NCBI GenBank assembly: GCA_023897205.1
Contig: JAHWDD010000003.1
Span: 189,665 to 253,664, forward strand
Direction of reading: 5' to 3'
Source: Exophiala sp. HKRS030
Lineage: Eukaryota > Ascomycota > Eurotiomycetes > Chaetothyriales > Herpotrichiellaceae
DNA: 64,000 nt
In this document: positions 24,536 through 36,987 of the stretch, one piece after another
How positions within the stretch are numbered: the stretch's first letter is position 1
Layout of the letters: each line of letters starts with the position of its first letter
Position numbers and translations under genes: made by a program
The notes under the pieces: model-generated
Told to the model about the DNA's origin: nothing
Database searches by the model: none
Seen by the model: only the letters and a program-made list of their open reading frames with translations

Positions 24536-25162
24536 TAGTATTGGATTCTATGACCGAAAATACAGACACGGCTGTGCGTGTATGTCCTTGATCGTTTCTC
24601 CGTCCGATGAGAGGGTGTAATGTGATATGATACGTTCATGACCTTTTTGACTGCTGAGATCTCTTTGCAGACATAACATCCCCAGTCGAGCACATTATGC
24701 TCATCTCGACTTGTTTCTCTAGAAGATGCGTTGTGCTGCTGGTTGTTCATCGTTGACCGCCATGTCTTGTTCTATGCAAGTTCAAACATCACTGATGCCG
24801 CTCTGCGTGAATCAAGGGGCACTTTTCCTGAACCTCGATCTTGCATTCGGATTTACATTCCTTCGACAATGATGCTGCACGTCGCTGGTGAGGATGCCGT
24901 CTGGAATACGAATACGAGGCGCACATTGGTCCCATCCCCCGCATAACGTTATATCTGTCTCCGCCGACGACCCGCCGTCTCTTCCAGTCCAAGTACTCTT
25001 AAACATCTCAGCGTCCACGAGCCGACTCTTTGAGTTAAGTTTCCTTCTCTTTTCATTCCGGTCCGTAATATTCCCCATTTTCTGCGGAGTGTTCAAGTTC
25101 TTCTACTTTCAAAGAGGTGAGCTGGGACGTTACATACCCGGACCTTCTCAATAGGCGCGTCA
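24536..25162. other. Intergenic region before the bZIP gene
   Basis: Contains the end of the HbrB transcript and the promoter of the bZIP gene. Pyrimidine-rich stretches near 25040-25120 suit a 5' leader. No gene seen. Confidence 0.4.
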
Positions 25163-26779
25163 ATGGCGACGAGAAATCGACAAAGCAAGAGAAAAGCGGA
25201 CGCTTTGAATGTCCCACAGGTCGGCGAAGATGCGGCGGAGAGGAAACGAGTGTTGAACGTGCTCGCCCAGAGACGGTACCGACAGAGACGCAAAGAGCAC
25301 ATGGAGAAACTCGAGGCCCAGGTCGAGTCGATTGCGACCTCGACGGAGGAACCGGGATGGAGCGCAATGCCCGACACGACACAGCAAGATCAGATCTTTT
25401 ATGAAGAGAGGAAGGGAAGAAGAAACGGGCCGACTCTGACCAAGTTCTCTACGGGTTCGTACGACGATTCCCCAGAGACCAGAAGCAGTACAGGGATCCT
25501 ACTGGATGCCGACGACGGCGGTGAGGTTGAGATTTGTGGCGGTGGCGGCGGCGACGACCTGGACTTTGCACCATTTCTACCCATCCACATGCAGCCTGAC
25601 GTGCTGCCAAACGAAAGTCAAATCTTTGTGGTGGACGAAGGGGGACAGGAAGCGAGAGGAGCAAAAGGGAACGAGACGGCCAAGGACATTTTTGCGACTT
25701 TTGACGAGCATCACCTCCACCACAACCATCAACAACTTCTCATCACAGACCATCATCAATACTTTTTCGCACCATCAACGTTATCATCGTCATCATCAAC
25801 AACGACTCCGTTGATACTCCCGTCCCTAGACAGCCCTTCTACTACCACCTCTGACGGTACCACCACCATCACCACGCATCATCCCTCGTCTGTCATTGTC
25901 GAGAATCCAGCTGCTCCTCATTGGTCCTCTTTAGTCGGGTCTTTTGGTCCTTTACCTGGCGACTTTGAAAAGGATTCGACGAACGACGCCGAGGGTTTCC
26001 ATTTCCCTCGGGACCTTTCCATCTCGTCGACAATAGTCGCCAACCACACGGCTACGCCTGCCGGTCCGGTCATCCAACAACACCCCACGACGACGACGAC
26101 GACGACGACAACCTTCCCGGACGACATGCACCTTCAGGTCCCCGAACTCGCCTTGCTCCGTGGTTGCATGTCCATCGCGCAACGTTTACAGATTCAAGAT
26201 CTGATATGGTCATTGACGTCGGAATCTCCTTTTCCTCTTTCGTCGGCCACCCCAACGACGATGGACGCAGCGACAGTGTCTGGCAACGGCCGCAGCCTCG
26301 GAAGTTCGCCCACCACCACCTCCACCTCCACAGCAATTCTATACGGTCATCTACCCCCCAACCTACGTCCCACGGCGGCTCAGCTCAGCATTCCTCACCA
26401 TCCGGCCATCGATCTCCTTCCTTGGCCGAGTGTCAGAGACAGGCTCATTCACGTCCTGGCTCAACCGATCGAGTACCGACCTTTGGGTGCCAAATCCCCC
26501 ACGGCCCTGGTGGATTTCGTCTACGACATCGAAGACCCGGCCGAGGGTGTACGGATAACGGGTTCGGACCCTCAGGACCCTCGAAACTGGGAGGTCGGCG
26601 AAAAGGTCTTCCGGGGTTGGTGGTGGTGCTTCGATCGGGAAATCGTCAAGCGGACGAACGAACTGAGAAGGGCGAGAGGTGTCTCCTCGCCTTTGGGGGT
26701 CGTCGGTGGTAGTACCACCGTGGGGACGGGGGCCGGGAGGGGGAGTGTTGTTGATGTTGTTGACGACCATCTCACTTGA
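25163..26779 (+). CDS. bZIP transcription factor with DUF3425-type C-terminus
   Basis: A single exon of 538 residues. The basic region NVLAQRRYRQRRKEHMEKLE (about 32-51) followed by a short leucine-zipper start marks a fungal bZIP protein. The C-terminus, including LPWPSVRDRLIHVLAQPIEY and the WEVGEKVFRGWWWCFDREIV stretch, matches the DUF3425 domain often paired with such bZIPs. The middle is rich in His, Thr and Ser homopolymers; a run of nine Thr (about 26087-26113) is coded by an ACG-type repeat and could vary in length. Likely a nuclear regulator, targets unknown. Because the zipper is short and the centre is low complexity, the second half may act as a ligand-responsive or activation region (inference). 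Confidence 0.88.
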   Translation: MATRNRQSKRKADALNVPQVGEDAAERKRVLNVLAQRRYRQRRKEHMEKLEAQVESIATSTEEPGWSAMPDTTQQDQIFYEERKGRRNGPTLTKFSTGSYDDSPETRSSTGILLDADDGGEVEICGGGGGDDLDFAPFLPIHMQPDVLPNESQIFVVDEGGQEARGAKGNETAKDIFATFDEHHLHHNHQQLLITDHHQYFFAPSTLSSSSSTTTPLILPSLDSPSTTTSDGTTTITTHHPSSVIVENPAAPHWSSLVGSFGPLPGDFEKDSTNDAEGFHFPRDLSISSTIVANHTATPAGPVIQQHPTTTTTTTTTFPDDMHLQVPELALLRGCMSIAQRLQIQDLIWSLTSESPFPLSSATPTTMDAATVSGNGRSLGSSPTTTSTSTAILYGHLPPNLRPTAAQLSIPHHPAIDLLPWPSVRDRLIHVLAQPIEYRPLGAKSPTALVDFVYDIEDPAEGVRITGSDPQDPRNWEVGEKVFRGWWWCFDREIVKRTNELRRARGVSSPLGVVGGSTTVGTGAGRGSVVDVVDDHLT

Positions 26780-27260
26780 CGGGATTTTGAATGTCCATGG
26801 GATTTCACTGTCGGGCATCTGCAGAGATACAGTGACAAATAAAGACCGACCAACCAGGCCCCAGGCATCAGCGAAATATACCATGCGTACCGATCTGTCA
26901 AGGAAAAAACACTATTGTATTACGCAACGTCTTGGGGGCCACTGAATCTGATGTACAATACCTCTCCCTCCCCCCCTCGAGGACATTGCGTCGATGGGAA
27001 CACCTCCCAAAAGGGTTCGAACATGTAAATACACACTCAGAAATGCCGTCATCATTTTCATGATTTACCGTGCCCAATCCAGACCTTACAGCCGAATTTG
27101 ATTTGCTCATCGCTTGTGATCATACAGGAGCAGAGGCTGCATGGTAGGAGCACAGTTGGATTCACTTGCATTGTACCCGGCAGACGTGGTTGTATGTAAC
27201 AATATATTATATTCTCAAGCGAGACTCCACAGTCATCACCAATGTTCTATTCGTCATTAA
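26780..27260. other. Convergent intergenic region
   Basis: 3' ends of the bZIP gene and the hydrolase gene. Nothing else recognised. Confidence 0.4.
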
Positions 27261-29516
27261 TCAGTCACTGTCCCCCAAGAGTCCAACAGTCAAGCCTTTC
27301 ATCCTTCTCTTGAGGAGATCTTCTTCGCTGCCCAAAGACACCAAACTCTTGTTCCGGCTAACCTCGGGTCTAGATTTCTCTGTTGTATCACGCCCACGTT
27401 CTCCTGCAGAGTCTTTGGCTGCGCCGTTGACTTTTTGAGGAGACGACCGTCTGGCGTCTTCGGATTTGATGGACGACATGACCAGCGGAGCGTCGTCATC
27501 CATGCTCTCACCCGTTGGAGTTCGATAATGATGCCTCGGCTGCGTCGAGGCCAGTTCAAGGCTGCTGTGGGAATCATGCGTAAGCGTCCCATTTCTCAGC
27601 CTCGACTCTATGGCCGGACCTTCGAAAGCATGTGGTGGCTTGGAAAAAATGTCTTGGATCCACTGTCCGCAGCGGAAGATGTGTCTCCAGCCCTCTGGAA
27701 AGACAGAGACAAACTGGACAAATCCGTGTGAAATGCCTGGAATGAGAGCCACTTCAACATGATCTTTCTCGTTGAACTCTGCAGTAGATTTCTCGAGACC
27801 GACTTCTTGCCGCTCACGAAAAAGGTGTAGCTTCGCCTGTCGAATCCTACCGGCGAAAATGACCGTGTCATCCACGAGAGGATCACGCTCTCCGGTACAG
27901 AAGTATGTCTTTGGAAATTTCGCAAGGAGGCTTTCAGGAGCCACGGCCGGGCACAAGAGATGATCAGTCGTGAAATCAGGACGATTGTACGGCCCAACGT
28001 AGAGTATGATCATGGCGCGCATCATTTCGGGGGTGAGGATGCGATCGCCGAAATATGAGATGATGGACGAGACAGCCAATCTCGTCTTGAGATGCTGGGG
28101 TTTCGATTCGGCCACAGTCTGTTTCTGTGCATCAACATCGGTATTTCGCCTGCTCAACTCATGGTCTGCCTTCAGGGTGTCTTCTCTTGGTGCGAAGAAG
28201 TCAAAGTTTGGATCACCTTCACCATCATCCGAAGGTTTGGGTGTCGATGGTGTATAACGTCGATCGATATCTTCACTTTTTCTTTTGATAAAAGTTTCGT
28301 ACTTCTTGGCCGTTCGTGGATTTCGGATTAAGGCCATTTGATCGTCGGTCATCCAGCTGCTGATGTTCATGTCCAAAGCAGGATACAGCAAGACCAAACC
28401 AGCTGGACAAGGAAGAATTCCTCGAGCACTTCCGCTTTGATTCGACTGGATCACCATCAAGGTCGTTCCTGTAGCCAAGTTGCCTCCCGCGCTATCACCG
28501 GCAAGTACAATCCTCGGACAAGTTGCGGGCTTCATACCTATACATCGTCCCCTTGTAGCGATAATCTGCGTGTATACATCGAAGCATTCGTTCAACGCGT
28601 ATGGGTAGGGATATTCAGGAGCCTTGCGGTAGTCTAGGCTGAGAATGGGCAGTCCTGTCCTTCCTGCCCAGGCAAGCAATCTATCGTCACTTGTCCTTGG
28701 ATCCATGGCCACAAACCCTCCGCCGGGAATGTCGAGAACCACATTCTCTTGTTTTTCGAGCTCAGCCAGCGTGCCGTCAAAGTACATCCATGCCACAACA
28801 GGCTCTTTATAGGTGGATTGCTTGGGTCGGGGTATTCGAATCCTTCTTGGTTTGTAGCGAGTAAATCGAGGCCGCATCACGGCGGTCAACCACCTAAGGT
28901 AGGGCGTGTTTGGTTTGTCCCAGGAGACCCTCAGATGATCCACTGTAAGGACGGCTCGTACTTTCCGCACCTTTTCATCTGCTTGCTCGGCAGCAATGAG
29001 ATAGTATACGGTGAATATCATCGAGGCCAGATCTCGCAGTCCTTTGTTCCGAATCCTCATTGCAGTCCAGAAGCCGGCATCCAGCGCCGTTGTGATCCAT
29101 GTTGCCCGAAAGTAGGAACGATTGTACAAATTCGCAAGCGGCTCGGGAGACTCGAGATTGCAGAGTTTCGCAAAGTTGCGACATATGTAGAGGTAGAGGA
29201 GAGTAATAACCACAGATCGCCAAGGGGTCAATCGTTTCGACAGGCGCTGGGAGAGGGCGCGAATCGCTGGAGGGCCATGTCTGTCACCCCTAGGAAGAGA
29301 TGATAATGTCAGTGGGAAATCTGTCACGGTCTTTCTGCAGATCAGATCATACCTTAGCAGGTATAACGACCAGAATGAAACAACCGCAAGGACCTGGACT
29401 TTGCGGAACTGCGAAGATGGTCGCCCCAGAACATGATCTGTTCCACATGGAGGGATGAGGTCAGTACATGTGAAGTAGGATCGATATCAGAGTATGTCTC
29501 CAAACATACCTATCAT
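27261..29516 (-). CDS. Membrane-linked hormone-sensitive-lipase-type alpha/beta hydrolase
   Basis: Three exons (29516-29510, 29437-29353, 29289-27261) encode 706 residues. The first exon is only 7 nt (ATGATAG); it is supported by strong splice signals and by the result MIDHVLGRPSSQFRKVQVLA, a typical start for this fungal family. N-terminal hydrophobic stretches (VLAVVSFWSLYLL, VITLLYLYI) suggest membrane attachment. The catalytic domain has the oxyanion-hole motif DIPGGGFVAMDP, the nucleophile elbow VLAGDSAGGNLATG, a catalytic-Asp candidate in ERDPLVDD and the His in SHGFVQF. PGGG replaces the more common HGGG; I believe this is usual in this fungal subfamily. Probable esterase or lipase at ER or lipid droplet; substrate unknown. 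The last 150 residues are disordered. Confidence 0.87.
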
Positions 29517-30626
29517 AGTTGTCGTAAAAGGCTATCCACGAGTGGACCAGAGGCTGAAAAAATGTACTCATTCGAAGTCAAGACGTCTGAAAGTAGGGTC
29601 GTAGCATGTCAAGCACAGACCGTCTGGTGCTTTGTTGTTGTTGTCGTCAGCGAGAAGGACGTAAGAAATCTCGACGACTGTGACAGAGGTGGCGTCAACG
29701 GAAGGGTTCGAGGCTGACAGAGAGAGATGAAAGGAACAAGGCCAGCCATGCCTGAGTGAAAGAGCCATTAATGGTAACAAGTAGGTAGAAACCTTTCCGA
29801 CGGAGTAATGAGATGATGTTATGCGGCCGAACGAGGATGAAGACGGGATTTTTGCATGTGAAAGTCGGAGTCCGATGATATATGAGGATCAACACTGCAG
29901 CAGCCTACATAAGGTACCTAGGTATTTATTTTATCTAACCGAAACCTCAACCAAGGCACCTACCTATATCAGCTTACATCTCGTACTCCGTATCGCATCT
30001 GACCTACTCGTTAATTTACATTTCTTTCTAAATACCTGGATTCTCCCACACGACACGATATCGAATGCGAATACGAATACGAATGCGATTGCGATTGCGG
30101 GCACAAACAATACAAAAGTTTAGAGCCCAATGTTGGTACACATACCCAAGTAGCTACCAGAGTAGATAGTTGTGACTATTTCTCTGGCGTCTGTCTCGTC
30201 ATAATTCATCCCAAGAAGATACTCTCACCAAATCACCTACACCCTGGATAGTGTATCTAGAGACGACAACAGGAAGAACTACAGCCCCTGTTTTCCTGCT
30301 CCGCTTGTTGTCTGTTGCGTCCCGTAGCCTCATTCATATCAACCATTACACCATTCATCTCGACATGGCGAGTCCGTGGACTGCTGAGAAGATCCTTTCT
30401 ATCTTCTTCGGCCTTGCCCAAATAGAAGAGTAGTGGCACCACACCCAGTTTCATCCGTTAGTCTCCGATTCGCGGATCTTGATTCATATGAGCATGCCAG
30501 GGAATAACATTGTCCTCCCTCGAGCAAATGTTGCCTTTGTAGATGCTTCACTTTGCGTGAAGCTTTCCTGTCTTGGTGGGTGTTTCATATCATACGTGGT
30601 AGCGTTCATCTCTGCGTATTTTCTCC
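29517..30626. other. Intergenic region with repeats and motif copies
   Basis: 1.1 kb between two minus-strand genes; it holds the promoter of the hydrolase gene and the 3' end of the RING gene. It carries TACCTAGGTA (29915-29924), TACTCCGTA (29984-29992) and a six-unit hexamer repeat. A 22-codon frame MASPWTAEKILSIFFGLAQI.. near 30365 has a clean ATG, but there is no further evidence that it is made. Confidence 0.45.
30062..30097 (+). repeat. Hexanucleotide tandem repeat
   Basis: Six imperfect copies of CGAATG/CGAATA/CGATTG in tandem, a short microsatellite-like array in non-coding DNA. Confidence 0.85.
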
Positions 30627-32042
30627 CTACGGAAAAGGCAAATGATCTCTGATCCAACCCGTTACGCCCCCTCCTCCAGCATGATGGTTTCTACTACTTG
30701 CACCGTCTGCACCACTTTCACCGTCATTTCTCGTGCTGTGTCGTCGAGAAGTGGATCGATGGCTCGCATGTCGCTCCAGGTTTGTTTCTGATCTCCTTCC
30801 ATGGTAGGTGTGCCGGGGTGGTCTGGCCTCGCTCCGACCTTCGGGCATCGTGACGGAATTGTATCTGCTAGCTTCGGGACCGAAGCCAGTTGGGCTTGAT
30901 ATTGATGATCTTGCTCGGCTCGTTCGCCGCCGCCGGGAAGAGCTCGCTTGCGGTCCTTGATCAGGACTTGATATAGGTTTTCGACAGTGAGGGCAAGTGT
31001 CGTGCTCTTTCAACCACGCTGTAACACAGTCACCATGGAACCAGTGGTTGCAGGGTAGCGTTGTCACTTCATCCCCTAGCTCCACATTGTCCATGCATAT
31101 TGAACACTCGGCTCGGCCTTCTGCTCCTAACATCTCTGAGTCGACTTTCTTTTTTCCCAACGATCGGATCGCTTCTTCTGATGCCGGTGGTGGCGCACCG
31201 TTCCCAAGATCCTGCTCCATGAGCTGCTCCATAACACGGTCAAAAGCTTGCTCGCCGAACACAATATCACCATGTTGGCCGGGCGAAATTAAGTGTTCTA
31301 GAAAGTCAAAGGGGCCCATCGGGGGGTTATGTGCCTGTGGATTACCGCGTTGGTTCGCTGTTGCTTCCATCGCAATGCGGTCCGACGCTGCGGTCATTGT
31401 CTGTAAAAGCATTGCAAGCATACTATTCGGGTCAGCTAGACATATCTAGTTAGAATTAGGCGCACCCACTCTTGTAGATTTCCCGTTGGGTTGTTTGCGT
31501 GAGGATTCCGGGGTTCGCCTGCCATATGGAGGCCTCCCTGAGGATGTAGATTGCCAAACATTGGGGGTACGGCTTGATTCTATTGGCAATTAATCAGTAA
31601 GCATGTTATCTAAACGTCTGCATCATCATCTTGCACCAGGATGGCCCTTACATTCATTCCCAACGAGCCACCCGTCATGAACGTCCTTGTGCTAAAAGAC
31701 ACTCTCCCTCCACCATTGCCACTCGTGAATTCAAACGTGGTAAAATTGTTGTGAGGATCCGGGTCGAAATTCTCGGCCCATGGGTTATGATCAAGCAAAG
31801 GTCGAAGATTAGGCAAAGAGGGAGGGGATGGTATACGATCTGGGCCAAAATCCGGCTCTGTTTCTGGGGTGAGCTGTTCCTCAGCGTCAGTATGGTCTGG
31901 CTGAAAGCTTGGATTCACTTACAATCTCGGTGAATTCGCTCTCACATCTGGGGCAGATCAGTCCGCCATGTTCACGTTCCCATTCGTTATCGCATTGGTA
32001 GCAGAAGACCCGCTCTCCCATCACTCGTCCAGAATCTGCCAT
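30627..32042 (-). CDS. RING-H2 E3 ubiquitin ligase, RNF126/RNF115-like
   Basis: Four exons (32042-31923, 31873-31652, 31579-31470, 31422-30627) encode 415 residues with consistent phases. The N-terminus has a small zinc ribbon (FCYQCDNEWEREHGG...CPRC) as in BCA2/RNF126-type ligases. The RING-H2 finger lies at about 257-298: CSICMDNVELGDEVTTLPCN, then WFHGDCVTAWLKEHDTCPHC. The segment between them contains NLQDMLAMLLQ and PASEEAIRSL, typical of the family. The C-terminal 110 residues are basic and Ser/Arg-rich. Such enzymes ubiquitinate mistargeted membrane proteins and sorting cargo; the exact fungal role is not shown. The exon 1 to 2 acceptor at GGAACAG was preferred over an earlier one that would leave a 22-nt intron. 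Confidence 0.88.
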
Positions 32043-32936
32043 TGTAGAGTGCCAGATAGGAAGGGTGGTGGCGGTAGCAAGGTTGATACTGTCAGCGGTA
32101 GTGGTAGAAGCTGAATTTAGGAATCTGGAGTGTGTTTTCGTAGTTGGTAAGGCTGCGTCATTCACCAGCGGAGCCTAGAGTTCAATCTCGATCCGGGGGA
32201 ATGATAGTGCCCGCGATGCTTAGTGCCCGCAGTAGTAGCGAGAGATAGGGATGGCTTGAGCGAGGACGATCGGTTGATGGGCAATTGATAGGAGGCGACG
32301 GTCAGTACGGATTATGAAGTGGTTGTTTGATGCTGTTTGCTGAGGGTGGAGTGAGAATAATGAATTCACCGTTGACAAGCTCAAAACGACTAGCTAGAAG
32401 GGTGATGCCTGGTAATAAATGGTAGGACTGGTGAGGCTGCGATTTATCGGATTTTTATTAGGTGCCACCATGCGAGGATGGCGAAATAGTGAGCCACACG
32501 CCCAGTTGTGAAGTTGACGTATTCGTGGGCGCTTCCGACACGTAGTTTTATCGATGATGTTCTTGATTCCGTGCCTAGCTACCAAAGGCGTAATGGTAGG
32601 TAACGAATTTGTAAGAAGACCAGCTAATTATGATGTGAGGGAATATATAATATACAGAGTACCCAATCTGATTAGCTGGCGAACAATGAATGCTGGTGAA
32701 TATGTCTTTGGACACAATAATCAGTCATTTAATTCACTCCGTCCGGAGCAGCAAAGTAGAATATATCATTAATTTCAGCAAAGGTACCGGAATTTTGTAC
32801 AGGCCTAGCCCTTTCGACACATTCTGAGACGGTCTCGCTTCTCGGTCTAGGACATCAGAAGAACATTCGGAGACTTGGTAACCCGTTATCATTCTGGGCG
32901 AGACCACGCTCCAAGAACAACATTCTCTCGAGAGCA
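32043..32936. other. Intergenic region
   Basis: Between two minus-strand genes; promoter of the RING ligase gene and terminator of FIS1. AT-rich near 32620-32790. No gene recognised. Confidence 0.4.
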
Positions 32937-33566
<630 letters not shown>

Positions 33567-33996
33567 GATTCCAAAGAACGCTGGGATTTGATTTGAGTAA
33601 GGGATGTTAATGTCCAAAAGATAATCAACGACAATAATCGAGGCGAACTATAATCCAGGCTCGTTTTTTGAAGTTTGACTGCGGAGGCGGTTGCGTTTGC
33701 CTGCTGTACATTAAATCCTCAGGGTCTGGTGGTTCACGGTAGGAAGGCTCTGTGGTGCCTGTGCACCCGTGACGTGACGTCTTACCATCCTCGTGGAGCG
33801 CCCCCAGTTAGGGTTGGTGCAGGCGGGTACCAGGTTTACATTCTAGGTACGGTAGGGGAGCCCTGCGCAGTCACTAGCCGTTGCCCAGTAAACAAACCCC
33901 ATCCCAGCATAGCCTAAATAAATTCATTCCTCACCACTGAGCGTATCTTGCCTGCGCCAACAGCACCATTCGACAATCAACACCAGATCCTACAAA
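33567..33996. other. Divergent promoter region FIS1/SPC24
   Basis: 430 nt shared by two divergent genes. No specific element recognised. Confidence 0.4.
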
Positions 33997-34696
33997 ATGC
34001 TTCTTGACGAAGACCCTGCTGCGGTGAGTATTCCCGGTTCATATCTGCTATTGTGCCTGACCCCAGCCTACAGCTCATCCGGGCAACGGTGACCAACTTC
34101 AACATTGCGCCAGACAAAGCGGCCCTTTCGCGTGTAAATGACTCGCTTTCAACGCTACAACAATCGAGAGACCTGCGCATTCGAGATGCAGATACAGTTC
34201 TAAGAAAACTCTCACGACAATTGGCAACGCTTGAATCCCAGCGAAAGGAAGTCGTCTCTGGTCACGACAGTGGACGTCACGCGAGCGAGATTGTGCAGCT
34301 TGACACGAGGAAGTTCCGTGTTGCAAAGCAAGCTTCGGAGCTGGAAGTGGAAAGTGAGAGGTTAGAGGCCGAGCTCGAAAGACTGAAGCATCGCTTGGAC
34401 GACCTGGAAGAGCAAGGGGTGGAAGGGGACGAGAATACTCGACGGGCACGGGAGGCTGATGATCCTACTATGTGAGTACTTCTGGAATCCTAGCTGATGT
34501 TATGCTGACACAAACGAGCCTCCGGTTGTGGCTGTACAGATCTCTGGGAATTATGCTGGATCAAGACGAAGCAGGCAACTATAACAAGGCAACCATTGGG
34601 AATACCAAGAAGGGAGATGTCCACGTTGTAAACATTGATCCAAAGTTCTCGAGATGGTTTTACGCAGATTACTTTTGGCAGACATTGCAAGGCTAA
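33997..34696 (+). CDS. SPC24: Spc24, Ndc80 kinetochore complex subunit
   Basis: Three exons (33997-34023, 34074-34471, 34519-34696) encode 200 residues. It starts MLLDEDPAALIRATVTNFNI, passes through a long coiled coil (about 25-135) and ends in the globular RWD-like head: LRLWLYRSLGI, then DEAGNYNKATIGNTKKGDVH and FSRWFYADYFWQTLQG. The pattern is diagnostic of fungal Spc24, which pairs with Spc25 and ties the Ndc80 complex to the inner kinetochore. The first intron uses CCTACAG rather than the upstream CCCCAG, which would break the frame. No damage is seen. Confidence 0.94.
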
Positions 34697-35224
34697 GATC
34701 ACGCCAGGCAATTGATGGACAATGTGTATTCTTGAGCGAGGTGTTCAGGTTGGACAATGCCATGACTTCAGGATGGGAATGATATACAACGAATAATGAC
34801 AGGGTTTTTTCACAACATGGCACTTCAGTATTTTAAAAATGGGTAACATGATCTGTGGTTTGCCGATATGAATGTTGCTACCACAAGAGCATTTTGGGCG
34901 GGGACTTTCCCTGGTCTTGTACTGGTCACGATATTTTTTTGTAGTAGGAACCTGCCATACTGAACAAGAGTACTTGTGGAAGCTTTGCACTGTATGGTAA
35001 CATGTATCCGTACTGAGCAGCGCGAATGCCACAATATAAACAAATACCCAAGGTGGCTCCGGAGTTGAGGATACGCTAACCAAATGTAAAGTAGCTCCGG
35101 GTCCGGAAAAATAGAAGTGCCGACACTTTTCTCGACTTTCCCGTCGCAGCTTCAAGTCAATCCGAAGATTTCTAGCGAAGCCGTGTAGGTTGGGATTGGG
35201 ACTTTATTACCATCTCCTCCAACC
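34697..35224. other. Intergenic region
   Basis: Between SPC24 and NAM9, both on plus. Should contain a terminator and a promoter; nothing specific seen. Confidence 0.4.
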
Positions 35225-36667
35225 ATGCGTAACAGGGCAGCAACTCGGCTGACGGTCAAGAAAAATGAAACACCGGTAAAGATTTCTTTGTCCCATAATC
35301 CTCTTCATGGGTCGTCGCTTTTAACGATAAAGTATAGAAAATCAGACAATCTTGGAGCAAATATAATCTCTTCAACCTAACCCGGCTACGAGGAGATCCT
35401 TACAGACCTCTCAACTTTTTTAAGACGAAATGGAAGTCCAAGTCTTTATCCCGAAGCTACCACGGCGAACAAGTTCGAGAGAAGCAATGGGTACGCATGT
35501 TCGACAGAAGAATCCGCTCGGTGATACCGATGAACGCACGGTACCTCGCATCCAACGACGGCTCGCGTGAGTCTGCCGGTAGAGGATCGGGTCTTGTCAG
35601 CGATCGAAATGAGCGGAACTCGTCGAGGTGGGACAGGACGAAGAAGAAGAAGGAGGTGCCATATATGCAAATGACCTATGCTCCGATGGAAAGACGACTG
35701 GACACCGCCATCTTTCGAGCACTGTTCGCGAGCAGTGCCCGACAAGCAAGGCAGTTTGTTGTACACGGAGCAGTCAAGGTGAATGGGAAGCAAGTACGTA
35801 CATGAGCTCCGAGAGCGAAGATCCCAAACTTACAAGGTCGTGCAGATGCGGTACCCAGGCTACCTCCTGAACCCCGGGGACATGTTCCAGGTATTGCCAG
35901 AACGCGTCATGTACGCCACAGGCGCTCCCAAAGTCAACGAACGGGCAAAATCCGAAGACAAGCAGAACGCCGATGAAGAGGCGGCAGAGGAGATCGGCAA
36001 GGAAGAACAACAACCAGCAGCAGAACCTGAAGAGGCGGAGGCCCAGGCTGAAGAGCAGGATCCCCGCGAGGTTCTGAAAGCACTCAAATCGCAGGCACGA
36101 GCTCTCCTCGCATCTTCCAAGCAAGATTTAGGAGCGAAGCGGAAGCAAGACTTGCGCGCATTTTCCAAGTCCATCCAACGACTCCTGTCCAAGAGCAAAT
36201 CCGCGTCGATCGAGACGGACAGTGCGGAAGCACAGCTGGCGGAGATCCAACAGCAACTCCAGGTCAGGAGAGAAATTAAAGCGGCAGGAGAACCCTCGTC
36301 GTCGTCACCGTCGGCCGTACAAGTCGCATCCGCCTCCGTCGAGGGTGCAGCAGAGACGCAAACGGAGACAAAGGCCGAACAACAACTCCACATGGACGAC
36401 GAAGAATACAACGAGCTGCTTACGGCTCTGAGGTCCATGCAGGAGAACCCCATCGACGACTCCAAACCCTATGCCACCCCCTGGACGCCCCGGGACTACA
36501 TGAGCGTGTTCGCGTTCGTCCCCCGGTTCCTGGAGGTCAACCACAAGATCTGTGCGGCCGTCTACCTGAGACACCCCGTGGCGCGGCCGGGGCTGGCCGA
36601 GGTGCCGACGCCCTTTTCGGAATACATCAACAGCTCGGCCTTCACGTGGTACCTCAGGAGGAGGTAG
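35225..36667 (+). CDS. NAM9: Mitochondrial small ribosomal subunit protein uS4m (Nam9)
   Basis: Three exons (35225-35275, 35338-35793, 35846-36667), all in phase 0, give 442 residues. The N-terminal part reads [20 protein letters not shown]; the S4 RNA-binding domain includes [36 protein letters not shown] and [20 protein letters not shown]. The protein is a core small-subunit ribosomal protein in mitochondria. After the S4 domain comes a long acidic, Ala/Glu-rich, probably coiled insertion (about 210-360), then a conserved end ([20 protein letters not shown]...[10 protein letters not shown]). The insertion makes it much longer than bacterial uS4, as in other fungi. The first exon was chosen because an ATG with a perfect phase join lies upstream. 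Confidence 0.92.
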
Positions 36668-36987
36668 CAAGGCGAGAAACGAAATCCGGGAGGATTCAAG
36701 ATAGAAACTGTAGTATTGTACTATATATACCTTACCTGCCTTACCTACCTAGGTAGCTTTGTGCGCTTAGCGGTTTTTTCGGCGCATAGGTCACGATTTC
36801 TCTCTCAAGGAGAGATATAAAGAGAGGAAGTAAAAAATGTATTTCACATATGCATTCGCAAAGTGTTATTCATCAGTGCCCACGGCGTGGTTTGGTCAAA
36901 AATTTTGATTTCTCCTGAAGAGAGACAATACATCCTATTTCTATCATCATCAAATCTACGGAGAACCCCTCTGTATAAAGAAGAAGT
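36668..36987. other. Convergent intergenic region
   Basis: 3' ends of NAM9 and the thioredoxin reductase gene. Contains a palindromic TACCTAGGTA at 36746-36755. No gene. Confidence 0.45.

Noticed and set aside
30251..30433. 60-residue frame containing MASPWTAEKILSIFFGLAQI
   Set aside because: Short, no conserved motif known to me and no supporting splice partner; mentioned only as a remote possibility.
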